From positions 88,869 through 152,868 of the forward strand of contig JAJEAR010000027.1 in NCBI GenBank assembly GCA_022822665.1: a stretch of 64,000 nt of DNA, in the 5' to 3' direction. The position numbers were made by a program, and so were the translations under genes. The notes beneath the pieces were generated by a model, which did not search any database, was not told the DNA's origin, and worked only from the letters and a program-made list of their open reading frames with translations. This document shows positions 28,688 to 39,727 of the stretch, piece by piece. The stretch's first letter is position 1. The number at the start of each line of letters is the position of its first letter. The stretch is from Alphaproteobacteria bacterium (GTDB taxonomy: Bacteria > Pseudomonadota > Alphaproteobacteria > Thalassobaculales > Thalassobaculaceae).

Positions 28688-30226
28688 ATGACACCGCTCA
28701 CACTCATGCCCGGCAGCACGTCGCTGAGAACGCTGGAGGCGATCTACCGCGACGGGTGCGCCGCCCGGCTGAGCCCTTCCTGCCGCGACGCCATGGAGAA
28801 CTCCGCCGCGCGTATCGCTGCCGCCGCCGCCGGCACGGACGCCGTCTACGGCGTGAACACCGGTTTCGGCAAGCTCGCCAACGTGAAGATCGACGCTGCC
28901 GACACGGCCACGCTGCAGCGCAACCTGATCCTGAGCCACGCCTGCGGTGTCGGCGCGCCGGTGCCGCGCGCCATCGTGCGGTTGATGATGGCACTGAAGC
29001 TCCTGTCCTTCGGAAGGGGTGCGTCCGGGGTTCGTTGGCCACTGGTCGAGTTGCTGGAGGGGATGCTGGCCAGGGACGTCACACCGGTCGTGCCCGAACA
29101 GGGATCGGTGGGTGCGTCGGGTGATCTCGCACCGCTTGCCCACATGACGGCGGTGATGATCGGTGCGGGCGAGGCGGAGTACGGGGGCGAGACGCTTCCC
29201 GGAGCCCAGGCCCTGTCCCGCGCGGGGCTGGCGCCGGTGGTGCTGGGTGCGAAGGAGGGACTCGCCTGCATCAACGGCACGCAGTTTTCCACGGCGTTCG
29301 CGCTTGTCGGACTGTTCGGCGCCTGGCGGGCGGCCCAGAACTCGCTGGTGATATCCGCCGTCTCGACCGATGCGATCATGGGTTCGACCGCGCCCCTGCA
29401 GCCCGAGATCCACGCCCTGCGCGGCCATCGGGGCCAGATCGAGGCCGCGTCGGTGATGAGGGCGCTGCTGATCGGTTCGGCAATCCGCGAAAGTCATCGC
29501 GAAGACGACAGCCGCGTGCAGGATCCCTACTGCATCCGTTGTCAGCCCCAGGTGACCGGGGCCGCCATGGACATCCTGCGCCACGCAGCGCGCACGCTCG
29601 AGATCGAGGCCAATGCGGCGACCGACAACCCGCTGGTCCTGCCACAGGCGGACCTGATCGTGTCAGGCGGGAATTTCCATGCGGAACCCGTCGGCATTGC
29701 CGCCGACATCATCGCGCTGGCGGTGGCTGAAATCGGCTCGATTGCCCAGCGGCGGATCGCGCTGATGGTGGATCCGGTGCTGAGTTACGACCTGCCGCCG
29801 TTTCTCACTCCCGATCCGGGTCTCAATTCCGGGCTGATGATCGCGGAGGTGACCTCCGCGGCGCTGATGAGCGAGAACAAGCACCTGGCAAACCCGTGCG
29901 TGACCGACAGCACGCCGACTTCCGCGAACCAGGAAGACCACGTGTCGATGTCTGCTCACGGCGCCCGCCGCCTCTGCCGCATGGTGGAGAACCTGGATCA
30001 CATACTCGGGATCGAACTGCTGTGCGCCGCAGCGGGCGTGGAACATCGCGCCCCGGTCGAAACCAGTGATCCCCTGCAGAGGGTGATCGCGAGACTGCGG
30101 GCGGTGATCCCGCCCCTGGCCGGGGACCGCTACATGGCGCCGGAGCTGGCGAGCGCCAGGGAACTGGTCAGCGCGGGGGCGTTCATCGAGGGTCTGCGGC
30201 TTCCGGTACTGGACGGTGTCCGATGA
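28688..30226 (+). CDS. hutH: Histidine ammonia-lyase
   Basis: 512 residues from the ATG at 28688 (GGAG upstream). The Ala-Ser-Gly triad that cyclises to the MIO cofactor is at residues 143-145 in [15 protein letters not shown]; the catalytic tyrosine is in [12 protein letters not shown] (Tyr54). The Ser-His pair in ILSHACGVG is the pattern of histidine rather than tyrosine or phenylalanine lyases. It converts L-histidine to urocanate and ammonia in the cytoplasm. hutU follows 219 bases later in the same direction. The other hut genes (hutI, hutG/F, hutC) are not in the window. Confidence 0.94.
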   Translation: MTPLTLMPGSTSLRTLEAIYRDGCAARLSPSCRDAMENSAARIAAAAAGTDAVYGVNTGFGKLANVKIDAADTATLQRNLILSHACGVGAPVPRAIVRLMMALKLLSFGRGASGVRWPLVELLEGMLARDVTPVVPEQGSVGASGDLAPLAHMTAVMIGAGEAEYGGETLPGAQALSRAGLAPVVLGAKEGLACINGTQFSTAFALVGLFGAWRAAQNSLVISAVSTDAIMGSTAPLQPEIHALRGHRGQIEAASVMRALLIGSAIRESHREDDSRVQDPYCIRCQPQVTGAAMDILRHAARTLEIEANAATDNPLVLPQADLIVSGGNFHAEPVGIAADIIALAVAEIGSIAQRRIALMVDPVLSYDLPPFLTPDPGLNSGLMIAEVTSAALMSENKHLANPCVTDSTPTSANQEDHVSMSAHGARRLCRMVENLDHILGIELLCAAAGVEHRAPVETSDPLQRVIARLRAVIPPLAGDRYMAPELASARELVSAGAFIEGLRLPVLDGVR

Positions 30227-30445
30227 GTGCGGCCGGGGCGGCGGTTGCCCCGTTCCGGGCCGGCTACGGAACCCGGTCGAACCGCGTGGTGCCCGCAAGG
30301 ATCGATGCCGGCGGGAGAAATCCGTCCGGTTCCGCCGGCACGGCGGGACACCGGACACGCGAACCGGAACCGTTCCGCTGCCCGTAGCACACCGCCGGCC
30401 CCGAAGCGCCGGTGTGACCGGCGCCGAACCTGGAGGACCGAGACC

Positions 30446-32119
<1,674 letters not shown>

Positions 32120-32384
32120 GCCTGTGCGCCGCTGCACCCGGGAATTCGTGATCCGTCCGCCGGCCATGCGGAAACCGGGTGCGAATTCGCGCAGGCGTGT
32201 CTCGCCGGCGGGCGCCGGAAGGGTGCGTCCCCGGTTGCCGGCGTTGATCGACAGGGCGCAGCAGGTAAGGAGCGGTGTCGCGAAGCGATGCCGGACCACG
32301 CCGGGCGCATGGAAGTAGCCCGCGGCACCGGGGCCAGGATCGACCCGCGCCGCCCGGCATGTCCTGACGCCGGCGTCCCGCTGT

Positions 32385-34796
32385 TCAGCCCCTGAGGCGG
32401 AGGTTGTCGGGATCGTAGACCGGATCCTGCACGATGGTCGCGTCATGGCACCGCAGCAGGATCTGCACCTGCAGGGTGTTCCCGATGCGGGCATGTTCGC
32501 TGTCGATCCAGCCGACCGCCAGCATCCTGCCCGTGCGCCATCCCATGCCGCCGGACGTGACGTAGCCGACCGGCCTGTCGCCCGCCAGGACGGGTTCCGT
32601 TCCCCAGCAGGGCGGTGCCGCCGCGTCCACGTCAAGCGTGACGAAACGCTTTTCGGGCGCCTGCCCTCTCACCGCATCGACGGCACTGCGGCCGACGTAG
32701 TCCTTTTGCGTGGAGCAGAGCCACTCCAGGCCGGCCGCCCCTGGTGTCACCTCGGTCGTGAGTTCTGCGCCCCAGCTGCGGTATCCCTTTTCCAGGCGCA
32801 TCATGCCCAGTGCGCGGCTTCCGACCAGTACGAGGTCATGGCGCCGTCCGCACTCCACCAGCACATCGAACAGCGCCTTCTGGCCGGCCATCGGGCAATG
32901 CAGTTCCCATCCGAGCTCTCCGGTGTATGACACCCGCAGGGCCCGGCAGGCGGTGCGCCCCACCTCCACGTTCTTCGATGCCATGAACGGGAAATCGTCG
33001 AAGGCTCCTCCCGACAGCGCGTTCAGAAGCGCCCTGCTGTTGGGTCCGGCGACGCCGATGGCCGCCACCTGTCCGGTGACATCGTCGATGCGGACATCGA
33101 ACCCCGCGGACAGTTCCGCGAGCCACCTGCGATAGAAGCCGACGCCCGACGTCGGGCCGACCAGGTAGAACCCGTCGCCGCCCTGGTTGTCGATCACGAC
33201 GTCGCCGATGATGCCGCCGCGTTCGGTCAGCAACAGCGACAACCCGGCCCTGTCCGGCCGGTCCGGCAGCCGGGCGGACGCAGCGTGCTCGAGAAACACC
33301 GTCGCGTCGGTGCCCGTGACCCGGAACTTTGCGTAGGTGGACATCTCGGTCAGGCCGCAGCCGGCGGCCATGCCCCGCGCTTCCGTGCCGACATGCGCCC
33401 ACCAGTTGGGACGCCGGAAATCGGGCTCGTCGCGTGGTGCTACTCCCTCCGGTGCGTACCAGAGCGGGCGCTCCCAGCCGCAGGCCTCGCCCATGACCGC
33501 TCCGCGCGCCAGGAGATCGGCGTAGACCGGTGTGGTCATGAGCGGGCGGCCGGACGCATGTTCGAGACCGGGATAGATCAGCTCGTAGCGAAGCGGCAGG
33601 ATCTCGTGGGTCCGCTCCCGGGCGAATTCCCGCGTTGTCCAGTCTCCGAAGCGCGCGACGTCGATGAAGTGCAGGTCGCATCCCGGCTGGCCCTCGAGGA
33701 TCCACTGGCTCATCGCCAGTCCGATACCGCCGGCCTGCGCGATACCTCCGAGGAACCCGCACGCGACAAAGAAGCCGGGGACACCCGGCATCGGCCCGAC
33801 AATCGGCCGGCCGTCGGGGGCGAAGCTGATGGCGCCGTTCACGACCCGCCTGATGCCCGCAGTCCCGAGCGCGGGAACCCGGCGATACATCGCGGCCAGG
33901 CTTTCCTCCAGCCGGTCCAGGTCGTTTCCGAAGAGTTCCTCGCCGAATGACCAGGGAGCGGTTCCTCCGCCCCAGGCCGCCCGGCAGTCCCGCTCCCAGG
34001 GCCCGAGCAGCAGTCCCTGTCCTTCCTGGCGCAGGTAGAACTGGCTGTCCACGTCCCGGATCATCGGCAACTCGTGCTCCAGCGCCTCGATGGCGGGCAG
34101 CGGTTCGGTCACCAGGTACTGGTGTTCCATGTTGGTGACCGGAACTGTCGTTCCGATCATTTCCGCGACCTCCCGCGCCCAGAAGCCGGCACAGTTGACG
34201 ACGACCTCGCATTCGAAGACCTCGTCGCCCGCCGTCAACCGCCAGTGTCCGGAACGCAGGCGCTCGATGGCGTCAACCCGGGTGTCGAGCCGTATCGCGC
34301 CGCCGCGCCTGCGCGCTCCCGCCGCGAGTCCCATGGTGACCGAATACGGGTCGACGTAGCCTTCCTCGGGGTCCCAGGCGCCACCGACGAGATCCGACAC
34401 GTCGAGCAGCGGCCACCTCGACCGTATCTCCGCCGGCGTGACGAGTTCGTACTCGATCCCGATCCCCCGGAACTTCCCGGCCAGGTATCTGAACTCCTCC
34501 ATCCGCTCTCGGGTGCGCGCCAGGAAGAAACCGCCAACCACGTGCGAGTGGACCGGTTGCCCGACCTCTTCTTCCAGTGAGTCATACAGCCGCAGCGAAT
34601 AGGCCTGAAGCGCGGACAGATTGGCGTGGGCCGACTGGGTGTGGACATTCCCGGCCGCGTGCCAGGTTGCGCCCGACGTCAGTTTGCGGCGCTCCAGCAG
34701 CAGGATGTCCTGCTCGCCGGCCGCGGCCAGGTGATAGAGGATCGACACCCCGACCACGCCGCCGCCGATGATCACGATGCGTACTGCCGTTGTCAT
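32385..34796 (-). CDS. FAD-dependent sarcosine/dimethylglycine dehydrogenase-like protein with GcvT domain
   Basis: 803 residues from the ATG at 34796 (a GTG five codons upstream is an alternative). The N-terminus has the FAD-binding Rossmann motif IVIIGGGVVGVSILYHLAAA and LTSGATWHAAGNVHTQS, the His-containing segment that in this family attaches FAD covalently. After about residue 430 come the GcvT-like folate-binding and C-terminal barrel domains (TSGVGFYRRWLAEL, YTGELGWELH, GYVTSGGMGWR). Enzymes of this build demethylate dimethylglycine or sarcosine, passing the methyl group to tetrahydrofolate and electrons to ETF. With a BCCT transporter in the window, betaine catabolism is plausible. 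It is monocistronic, divergent from the sulfatase gene. Confidence 0.92.
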   Translation of the reverse strand: MTTAVRIVIIGGGVVGVSILYHLAAAGEQDILLLERRKLTSGATWHAAGNVHTQSAHANLSALQAYSLRLYDSLEEEVGQPVHSHVVGGFFLARTRERMEEFRYLAGKFRGIGIEYELVTPAEIRSRWPLLDVSDLVGGAWDPEEGYVDPYSVTMGLAAGARRRGGAIRLDTRVDAIERLRSGHWRLTAGDEVFECEVVVNCAGFWAREVAEMIGTTVPVTNMEHQYLVTEPLPAIEALEHELPMIRDVDSQFYLRQEGQGLLLGPWERDCRAAWGGGTAPWSFGEELFGNDLDRLEESLAAMYRRVPALGTAGIRRVVNGAISFAPDGRPIVGPMPGVPGFFVACGFLGGIAQAGGIGLAMSQWILEGQPGCDLHFIDVARFGDWTTREFARERTHEILPLRYELIYPGLEHASGRPLMTTPVYADLLARGAVMGEACGWERPLWYAPEGVAPRDEPDFRRPNWWAHVGTEARGMAAGCGLTEMSTYAKFRVTGTDATVFLEHAASARLPDRPDRAGLSLLLTERGGIIGDVVIDNQGGDGFYLVGPTSGVGFYRRWLAELSAGFDVRIDDVTGQVAAIGVAGPNSRALLNALSGGAFDDFPFMASKNVEVGRTACRALRVSYTGELGWELHCPMAGQKALFDVLVECGRRHDLVLVGSRALGMMRLEKGYRSWGAELTTEVTPGAAGLEWLCSTQKDYVGRSAVDAVRGQAPEKRFVTLDVDAAAPPCWGTEPVLAGDRPVGYVTSGGMGWRTGRMLAVGWIDSEHARIGNTLQVQILLRCHDATIVQDPVYDPDNLRLRG

Positions 34797-35096
34797 GCGG
34801 GTATTCTCCACCTCTCACCCGCGCACCGTGCCCTCGGCCATGCCGGGTGTCCACAGGCAGCACGGGCGGAGCCGGCACCCGGCATCGATCTGCACCGGAA
34901 CGGCGCATGCAGCACATCTGTCGGGGTGAAGAACGGCATGGTTCCCGGACCGGGCCGGCGGCTCCGCCCCGCCGCCGACGGCGGGACACCGCCGGGGCGC
35001 AGGCGCTTGTGTCTGGCCGCCTGTCTGGGCAATGGTATGCCCCGCGCGGTCGGGCAGATGATCCGGCCGCCCGGCAACCGGTGCGAGGGAGCAGCA
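34797..35096. other. Divergent promoter region between the flavoprotein and the sulfatase cluster
   Basis: 300 bases, very GC-rich, no gene-like frame and no recognisable sigma-70 boxes. It must drive the long plus-strand run that begins with the sulfatase gene. Confidence 0.4.
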
Positions 35097-36551
35097 ATGA
35101 CACCGAAGAACCTGGTGTTCATCATGTCGGATGAGCACAACTCGGCCTTCATGGGAACTGTCGGCCACTCCGTGGTCAGGACCCCGAACATGGACCGGCT
35201 CGCCGCATCGGGCACCCTGTTTGCGAATGCCTACACCAACTGCCCGATCTGCGTGCCGGCGCGGGCGAGCTTCGCGACCGGCCGGTACGTCCATGACTGC
35301 GGCTACTGGGACAATGCCGATCCCTACGACGGTGCCATCCCGGGCTGGGGGCACCGGCTGATCGACCAGGGGCACCGGGTTACCTCGATCGGCAAGCTCC
35401 ACTACCGCGACAGCAGCGACGACAACGGTTTCGACGAGGAACTCATTCCGCTGCACGTGGTCGACGGCCTGGGAGACCTGGCCGGACTGATCCGCGAGGA
35501 CATGCCCGAGCGCAAGGCCGCCGCCCGGTTCGCCCGGGATGTCGGGCGCGGCGAGTCGACCTACACCAACTATGACCGGAGCATTGCCGCGGAGGCGGTC
35601 CGCTGGCTCACCGAGGAAGCGCCGCGCCATCGCGACCGGCCGTGGGTGCTGTTCGTCTCGTTCGTCTGTCCGCATTTTCCGCTGATCGCGCCGCCGGAGT
35701 TCTACGACCTCTACCCCGAGGCCGACATCCCGTGGCCGGCGCTCTACGCGCGCGACGAACGCCCGGACCATCCCTACTACGCAGCACTGCGCCAGGCGAT
35801 GAACTACGACGCGTATTTCGACGAGGACCGGGTTCGCAAGGCGGTTGCCGGCTATCTCGGACTGTGCAGCTTCCTCGACCACAACGTCGGACTGGTGCTG
35901 GACGGGATCGAACGGGCCGGCCTGGCGGGAGACACCCGGGTCATCTACACCTCCGATCACGGCGAGGCGCTGGGCCAGCGGGGCCTGTGGGGCAAGTCGA
36001 CCATGTTCGAGGAATCGGCCGCGGTCCCGCTCATCATGGCCGGCCCGGGGATCGAGGCTGGCCGCAGGGTCAACACCCTGGTCAGCCTGGTTGACTGTCA
36101 TCCCACCATCATCGATGCGGTCGGCGGCGAGCGGCATCCCGATGACGCCGACCTGCCCGGAAGTTCGCTGTTCGACATCGCCGGCGGCGCCGAACCGGAC
36201 AGGGTGGTGTTCTCCGAGTACCATGCCGCGGCCTCGGTCGCTGCGAACTACATGGTGCGCGAGGGTCGCTTCAAGCTGGTGTACTTTCACGGCATGGAAC
36301 CCGAACTGTTCGATCTCGAGGCGGATCCGGGCGAGTGCCGCAACCTTGCCGGCGACCCGGACCATGCCGATGTCAGGGCCCGTCTCGAAGCGCGGTTGCG
36401 CGAGGTCTGCGATCCCGGGGAGGTCGACCGCCGGGCCCGGGCCGACCAGGCCAGGACCCTGGAGAAGCACGGCGGGCGCGAGGCGGTACTGCAACGGGGC
36501 GACTTCGGCTATTCGCCCGCCCCGGGACAGACGCCGGAATTCGCGGCCTGA
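35097..36551 (+). CDS. Type I sulfatase (formylglycine-dependent, choline-sulfatase-like group)
   Basis: 484 residues, no obvious signal peptide, so probably cytoplasmic. Metal-binding start FIMSDEHNSAFMG; the Cys52-Val-Pro-Ala-Arg56 motif is the C-x-P-x-R site oxidised to formylglycine by a separate activating enzyme. IYTSDHGEALGQRGLWGKST supplies the second metal and Lys residues. It hydrolyses sulfate esters, or in some members phosphonate or sulfamate esters. As the first gene of a TTT-transporter cluster it may remove sulfate from an imported organic compound. The substrate is unknown; choline sulfate is one option, but the transporter type does not match that. Confidence 0.9.
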   Translation: MTPKNLVFIMSDEHNSAFMGTVGHSVVRTPNMDRLAASGTLFANAYTNCPICVPARASFATGRYVHDCGYWDNADPYDGAIPGWGHRLIDQGHRVTSIGKLHYRDSSDDNGFDEELIPLHVVDGLGDLAGLIREDMPERKAAARFARDVGRGESTYTNYDRSIAAEAVRWLTEEAPRHRDRPWVLFVSFVCPHFPLIAPPEFYDLYPEADIPWPALYARDERPDHPYYAALRQAMNYDAYFDEDRVRKAVAGYLGLCSFLDHNVGLVLDGIERAGLAGDTRVIYTSDHGEALGQRGLWGKSTMFEESAAVPLIMAGPGIEAGRRVNTLVSLVDCHPTIIDAVGGERHPDDADLPGSSLFDIAGGAEPDRVVFSEYHAAASVAANYMVREGRFKLVYFHGMEPELFDLEADPGECRNLAGDPDHADVRARLEARLREVCDPGEVDRRARADQARTLEKHGGREAVLQRGDFGYSPAPGQTPEFAA

Positions 36552-36554
36552 CCG

Positions 36555-37109
36555 GTGGCGGACCCAGGCGTCCGGGAGGCGGTGAGGGACCTCGCGCTGG
36601 TCGCGGCACTGGCCGCGATCGGCGTCGGCGGTTTCCTGTTCGTCAATCCGTCCGCAACCGAGGTCGTTACCGGACCGGGCGGGCTGACACGGCACAGCCT
36701 GCCCTTCATCTACTCGGGCCTGCTGCTGTTCCTCGTCGCCCTGCTCGGAGTCTCGGCCTTTCGCCGGCTGCGGCGCGTGCCCGCGTCCGCGGTGAGCGAG
36801 GCATCCGGCGATCGCCGCGAGACCATGCGCACGGTGGTCCGCAGGGTCCTGTGCGTGGCCTGCATCCTGCTCTACGCGCTCGGAATCGAGACGGTGGGCT
36901 TTGCGATTTCGACACCGCTGCTGCTGTTCGCGATGCTCCGGATCCTCGGTCGCCGGCACCTCGGCCACAACCTGGTCCTGGCGCTGGTCGGCGGCCTGCT
37001 GCTGTGGATCCTGTTCGTCGGCGTGCTCAAGCTGCCGATGACCGGGCTCCTCTGGGATCCCGTGACGCCGGTGCTCAATGATCTCTACCGGCTCACGGGT
37101 GCGCGCTGA
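36555..37109 (+). CDS. tctB: TTT transporter small membrane subunit TctB (second set)
   Basis: 184 residues from a GTG four bases after the sulfatase stop. Four hydrophobic segments (LALVAALAAIGVGGFLFV, FIYSGLLLFLVALLGV, and two near the C-terminus) separated by a basic loop. Its stop codon overlaps the tctA start (TGATG), so translation is coupled. Order here is tctB-tctA-tctC, unlike the tctC-first set at 21.8 kb. Confidence 0.88.
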   Translation: MADPGVREAVRDLALVAALAAIGVGGFLFVNPSATEVVTGPGGLTRHSLPFIYSGLLLFLVALLGVSAFRRLRRVPASAVSEASGDRRETMRTVVRRVLCVACILLYALGIETVGFAISTPLLLFAMLRILGRRHLGHNLVLALVGGLLLWILFVGVLKLPMTGLLWDPVTPVLNDLYRLTGAR

Positions 37110-38635
37110 TGGTTGACGGCCTGCTCGAGGCATTTGCGGGGACCGCGGCGTTCTGGCCGCTGCTCTACATCCTGGTGGGCACCGTGCTCGGGATCCTGGT
37201 CGGCGCCCTGCCCGGGCTGTCCTCGCCGATGGCGATCATCGTGCTGCTGCCGATCACCTACACCATGGAGACCGTCAGCGCCTTCCAGCTGATGATCGGC
37301 ATCTATGTCGGGACCAAGCTCGGCGGATCCTACGCCTCGATCCTGTTGCGCACGCCGGGAACTCCGGCCGCGGCCTGCACCGCACTCGACGGGTTCCCCA
37401 TGGCCGAGAAGGGCCGCGCCGGCGAGGCGATCGGCTACTCGGTGATGTCGTCGACCATGGGCGGGCTGTTCGGCTGGGTCGTGGCGGTGAGCTTCGTGCC
37501 CTTCATCGCGTCGGTCGCCCTGCATTCGGAACCCGCCGACATCGCCCTGATCGGTATCGCCGGCCTGGTGCTGGTGTCGGCGTTCGTGCGCGGCTCGATG
37601 GTCCGCGGACTCATCGGGGTCCTGCTCGGACTGCTGATCGCCAGTGTCGGCTACGACCTCCAGGACGGGGTGGAACGCTACACCTTCTCGCACCCGATGC
37701 TGGCGTCCGGACTGCCGTTTGCAGCCGTGCTCGTCGGCTTCTTCGGAATCACCGTGGTGTTGAGCGACCTCGAGATGATCGGCCGCAGATCGGAGATCGC
37801 CGCGCGTACCTCCGAGATCAGGCTGCCGTCGCCAGCCGCCTTCTTCCGGCGCTGGCGGGCCTGGTCGATCGGGACCGGCTACGGAGTGGTGGTCGGCGCC
37901 ATACCGGGGGTGGGCGCCGACGGGTCGACATTCCTGTCCTATGCCACGGTTCGCAACCAGTCCCGGAACCCGCCGCCCGAGGCCTTCGGCACCGGTGTGC
38001 CCGAGGGCATCATCGCGCCCGAGAGCTCGAACAACGCCACCACCGGCGGCACCATGATCCCGATGCTGACGCTGGGCATCCCGGGCGACGGTTCGACCGC
38101 GGTCATGCTGGGCGCCATGATCCTGCACGGGCTCGAGCCCGGCGTGATGCTGATGCAGAACAACGCGCCGCTGGTCTACGCCATCCTGGTCGCCATCCTG
38201 GTGGCCACGGTGATGATGTTCTTCGTCGGCTGGGGCGCGAGCCGCGCCATCATCCGGGTGCTGCGCCAGGAACGCTCGCTGCTGTTTCCCTTCATCATCG
38301 TGTTTGCCTCGATCGGGGCGTTCGCCGCCGACAACGGCCCGTTCCCGATCTACGTCGCGCTCGCCTGCGGCGTTGCCGGGTTCTTCCTCGAGAAGTGCGG
38401 CTTCTCGGTGGTGACGATCGTGCTTGGCGCCGTGCTCGGCCCGATCATCGAATACAATGTCAGGCTTGGCCTCGCCTATTCGAACGGCGACTGGGCCGTG
38501 TTCGTGGATACCTGGCCACGCATGCTGCTGTGCGCGGTCATCGTCCTGCTGGTATCCAACGAAATCTGGCGGGCGACGCGTGCGCGGCCGGCCGGTACCG
38601 GAGCAGGACTTGACAAGGGGAGTGAGACGACATGA
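37109..38635 (+). CDS. tctA: TTT transporter large membrane subunit TctA (second set)
   Basis: 508 residues with about 12 helices. LVGALPGLSSPMAIIVLLPI, TKLGGSYASILLRTPGTPAA and the second repeat YGVVVGAIPGVGADGSTFLS with PEGIIAPESSNNATTGGTMI are the duplicated TctA motifs. It overlaps tctC at its end by four bases (ATGA). It should import the substrate handed over by the tctC product. Confidence 0.95.
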   Translation: MVDGLLEAFAGTAAFWPLLYILVGTVLGILVGALPGLSSPMAIIVLLPITYTMETVSAFQLMIGIYVGTKLGGSYASILLRTPGTPAAACTALDGFPMAEKGRAGEAIGYSVMSSTMGGLFGWVVAVSFVPFIASVALHSEPADIALIGIAGLVLVSAFVRGSMVRGLIGVLLGLLIASVGYDLQDGVERYTFSHPMLASGLPFAAVLVGFFGITVVLSDLEMIGRRSEIAARTSEIRLPSPAAFFRRWRAWSIGTGYGVVVGAIPGVGADGSTFLSYATVRNQSRNPPPEAFGTGVPEGIIAPESSNNATTGGTMIPMLTLGIPGDGSTAVMLGAMILHGLEPGVMLMQNNAPLVYAILVAILVATVMMFFVGWGASRAIIRVLRQERSLLFPFIIVFASIGAFAADNGPFPIYVALACGVAGFFLEKCGFSVVTIVLGAVLGPIIEYNVRLGLAYSNGDWAVFVDTWPRMLLCAVIVLLVSNEIWRATRARPAGTGAGLDKGSETT

Positions 38636-39594
38636 GGAAACCGCTTATAGCCGTCGCGGTCGCAGGCGCGACCGTGCTTGGGGCATGGACCGCGGCCGTG
38701 GCCGAGTACCCGTCCGATACCGTGCGCATCATCGTGCCATGGCGTGCCGGCGGTGGAACCGACACCATCGCCCGCGGCTTTGCCGCCGCGCTCGAGGAGC
38801 AGATCGACCAGGCGGTGGTGGTTGACAACCTGACCGGCGGCAACGGCAACCGGGCCCACATGCACATGAAGAAGGCGAAGCCCGACGGCCTGCAGATCCT
38901 GCTCAACGGCTCGAGCGACATGAACTCGGCCATCATCTTCCAGAACACACCGTACAACTACGACGACTTCGCCTGCCTCGGCGCCATCTACCGGACCCCG
39001 ACCTGGATCCTCGCGCACCGGGACAGCGGGATTACCTCCATCGACCAGTTCTTCGAGGCCGCGCGCAGCACCCCGGGCGAACTCACCGTGGGTGTCGGTT
39101 CGCTCGCCAGTGCCCACAACGTGCTGGCGCAGGCCCTGATGGGGGTGAACGGGATCGACGCGCGGGTGATCCCGTTCGATGGCGGAGGACCGCTCAAGAA
39201 GGCGATCCTTGGCAACCAGGTGTCGATCGGCGTCATCCACTCCCCGGTCCTGCTCGACGCGGTGAAGTCGGGTGACGTGAACGTGATCGGCTCGGGCGGC
39301 GGCCTGGCCGACATCGTCTACGAACCGGTCCGGGACGCCGAGACCATCGACGCGCATGGCGTCGGCGTCGAGATCGGTACCGTCCGCGGGCTGTTCGTGC
39401 CCAAGGACACGCCCGAGGAACTGCTCGCGGCGGCCTCGGCCCTGATGGAGAAGGCGGCGAAGAGCGAGGCCTTCGCCTCCTTCGGTGTCAAGTTCGGGTT
39501 CAAGCCGATCTGGTGGGACCGCAAGACCCACTGCGACTTCATGGCTGAGGAGAACGCGGCTTACCGCAAGATCAAGGCCGACTACATCGACTGA
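38632..39594 (+). CDS. tctC: TTT transporter binding protein TctC (second set)
   Basis: 320 residues with a signal peptide (AVAVAGATVLGAWTAAVA). The ligand loop IIVPWRAGGGTDTIARGF with the conserved Asp, then VVVDNLTGGNGNRAHMHMKK and VIPFDGGGPLKKAILGNQVS, are typical of the Bug/TctC family. Last of the three transporter genes; a long terminator-like hairpin follows it. Confidence 0.94.
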   Translation: MRKPLIAVAVAGATVLGAWTAAVAEYPSDTVRIIVPWRAGGGTDTIARGFAAALEEQIDQAVVVDNLTGGNGNRAHMHMKKAKPDGLQILLNGSSDMNSAIIFQNTPYNYDDFACLGAIYRTPTWILAHRDSGITSIDQFFEAARSTPGELTVGVGSLASAHNVLAQALMGVNGIDARVIPFDGGGPLKKAILGNQVSIGVIHSPVLLDAVKSGDVNVIGSGGGLADIVYEPVRDAETIDAHGVGVEIGTVRGLFVPKDTPEELLAAASALMEKAAKSEAFASFGVKFGFKPIWWDRKTHCDFMAEENAAYRKIKADYID

Positions 39595-39596
39595 CC

Positions 39597-39642
39597 CGCG
39601 GGACGGGGACCCCGGTGCGGTGCGCACCGGGGTCGTCCCGCG
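39597..39642 (+). terminator. Strong hairpin after the second tctC
   Basis: A 12-base perfect inner stem (39608-39619 with 39623-39634, loop GTG), stacked on an outer 8-base stem (39597-39604 with 39635-39642) with a 3-base bulge. It begins 3 bases after the stop codon. No T-run follows, so it may act by partial termination or message protection. Confidence 0.65.
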
Positions 39643-39727
39643 TTGAAGCCCGCCGGACCATGACGTAGCATTCCCGCGGGGCGCAGGCCGCAGTCTGCGA
39701 CAGGCGGACAGGAAGCGGGGGTGCCCG

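Noticed and set aside
34815..37133. 772-residue open frame on the minus strand opposite the sulfatase and tctB
   Set aside because: Composition (His/Arg/Gly/Gln-rich, no family motifs) is that of an antisense shadow of GC-rich coding sequence; the plus strand has clear sulfatase and TctB motifs.
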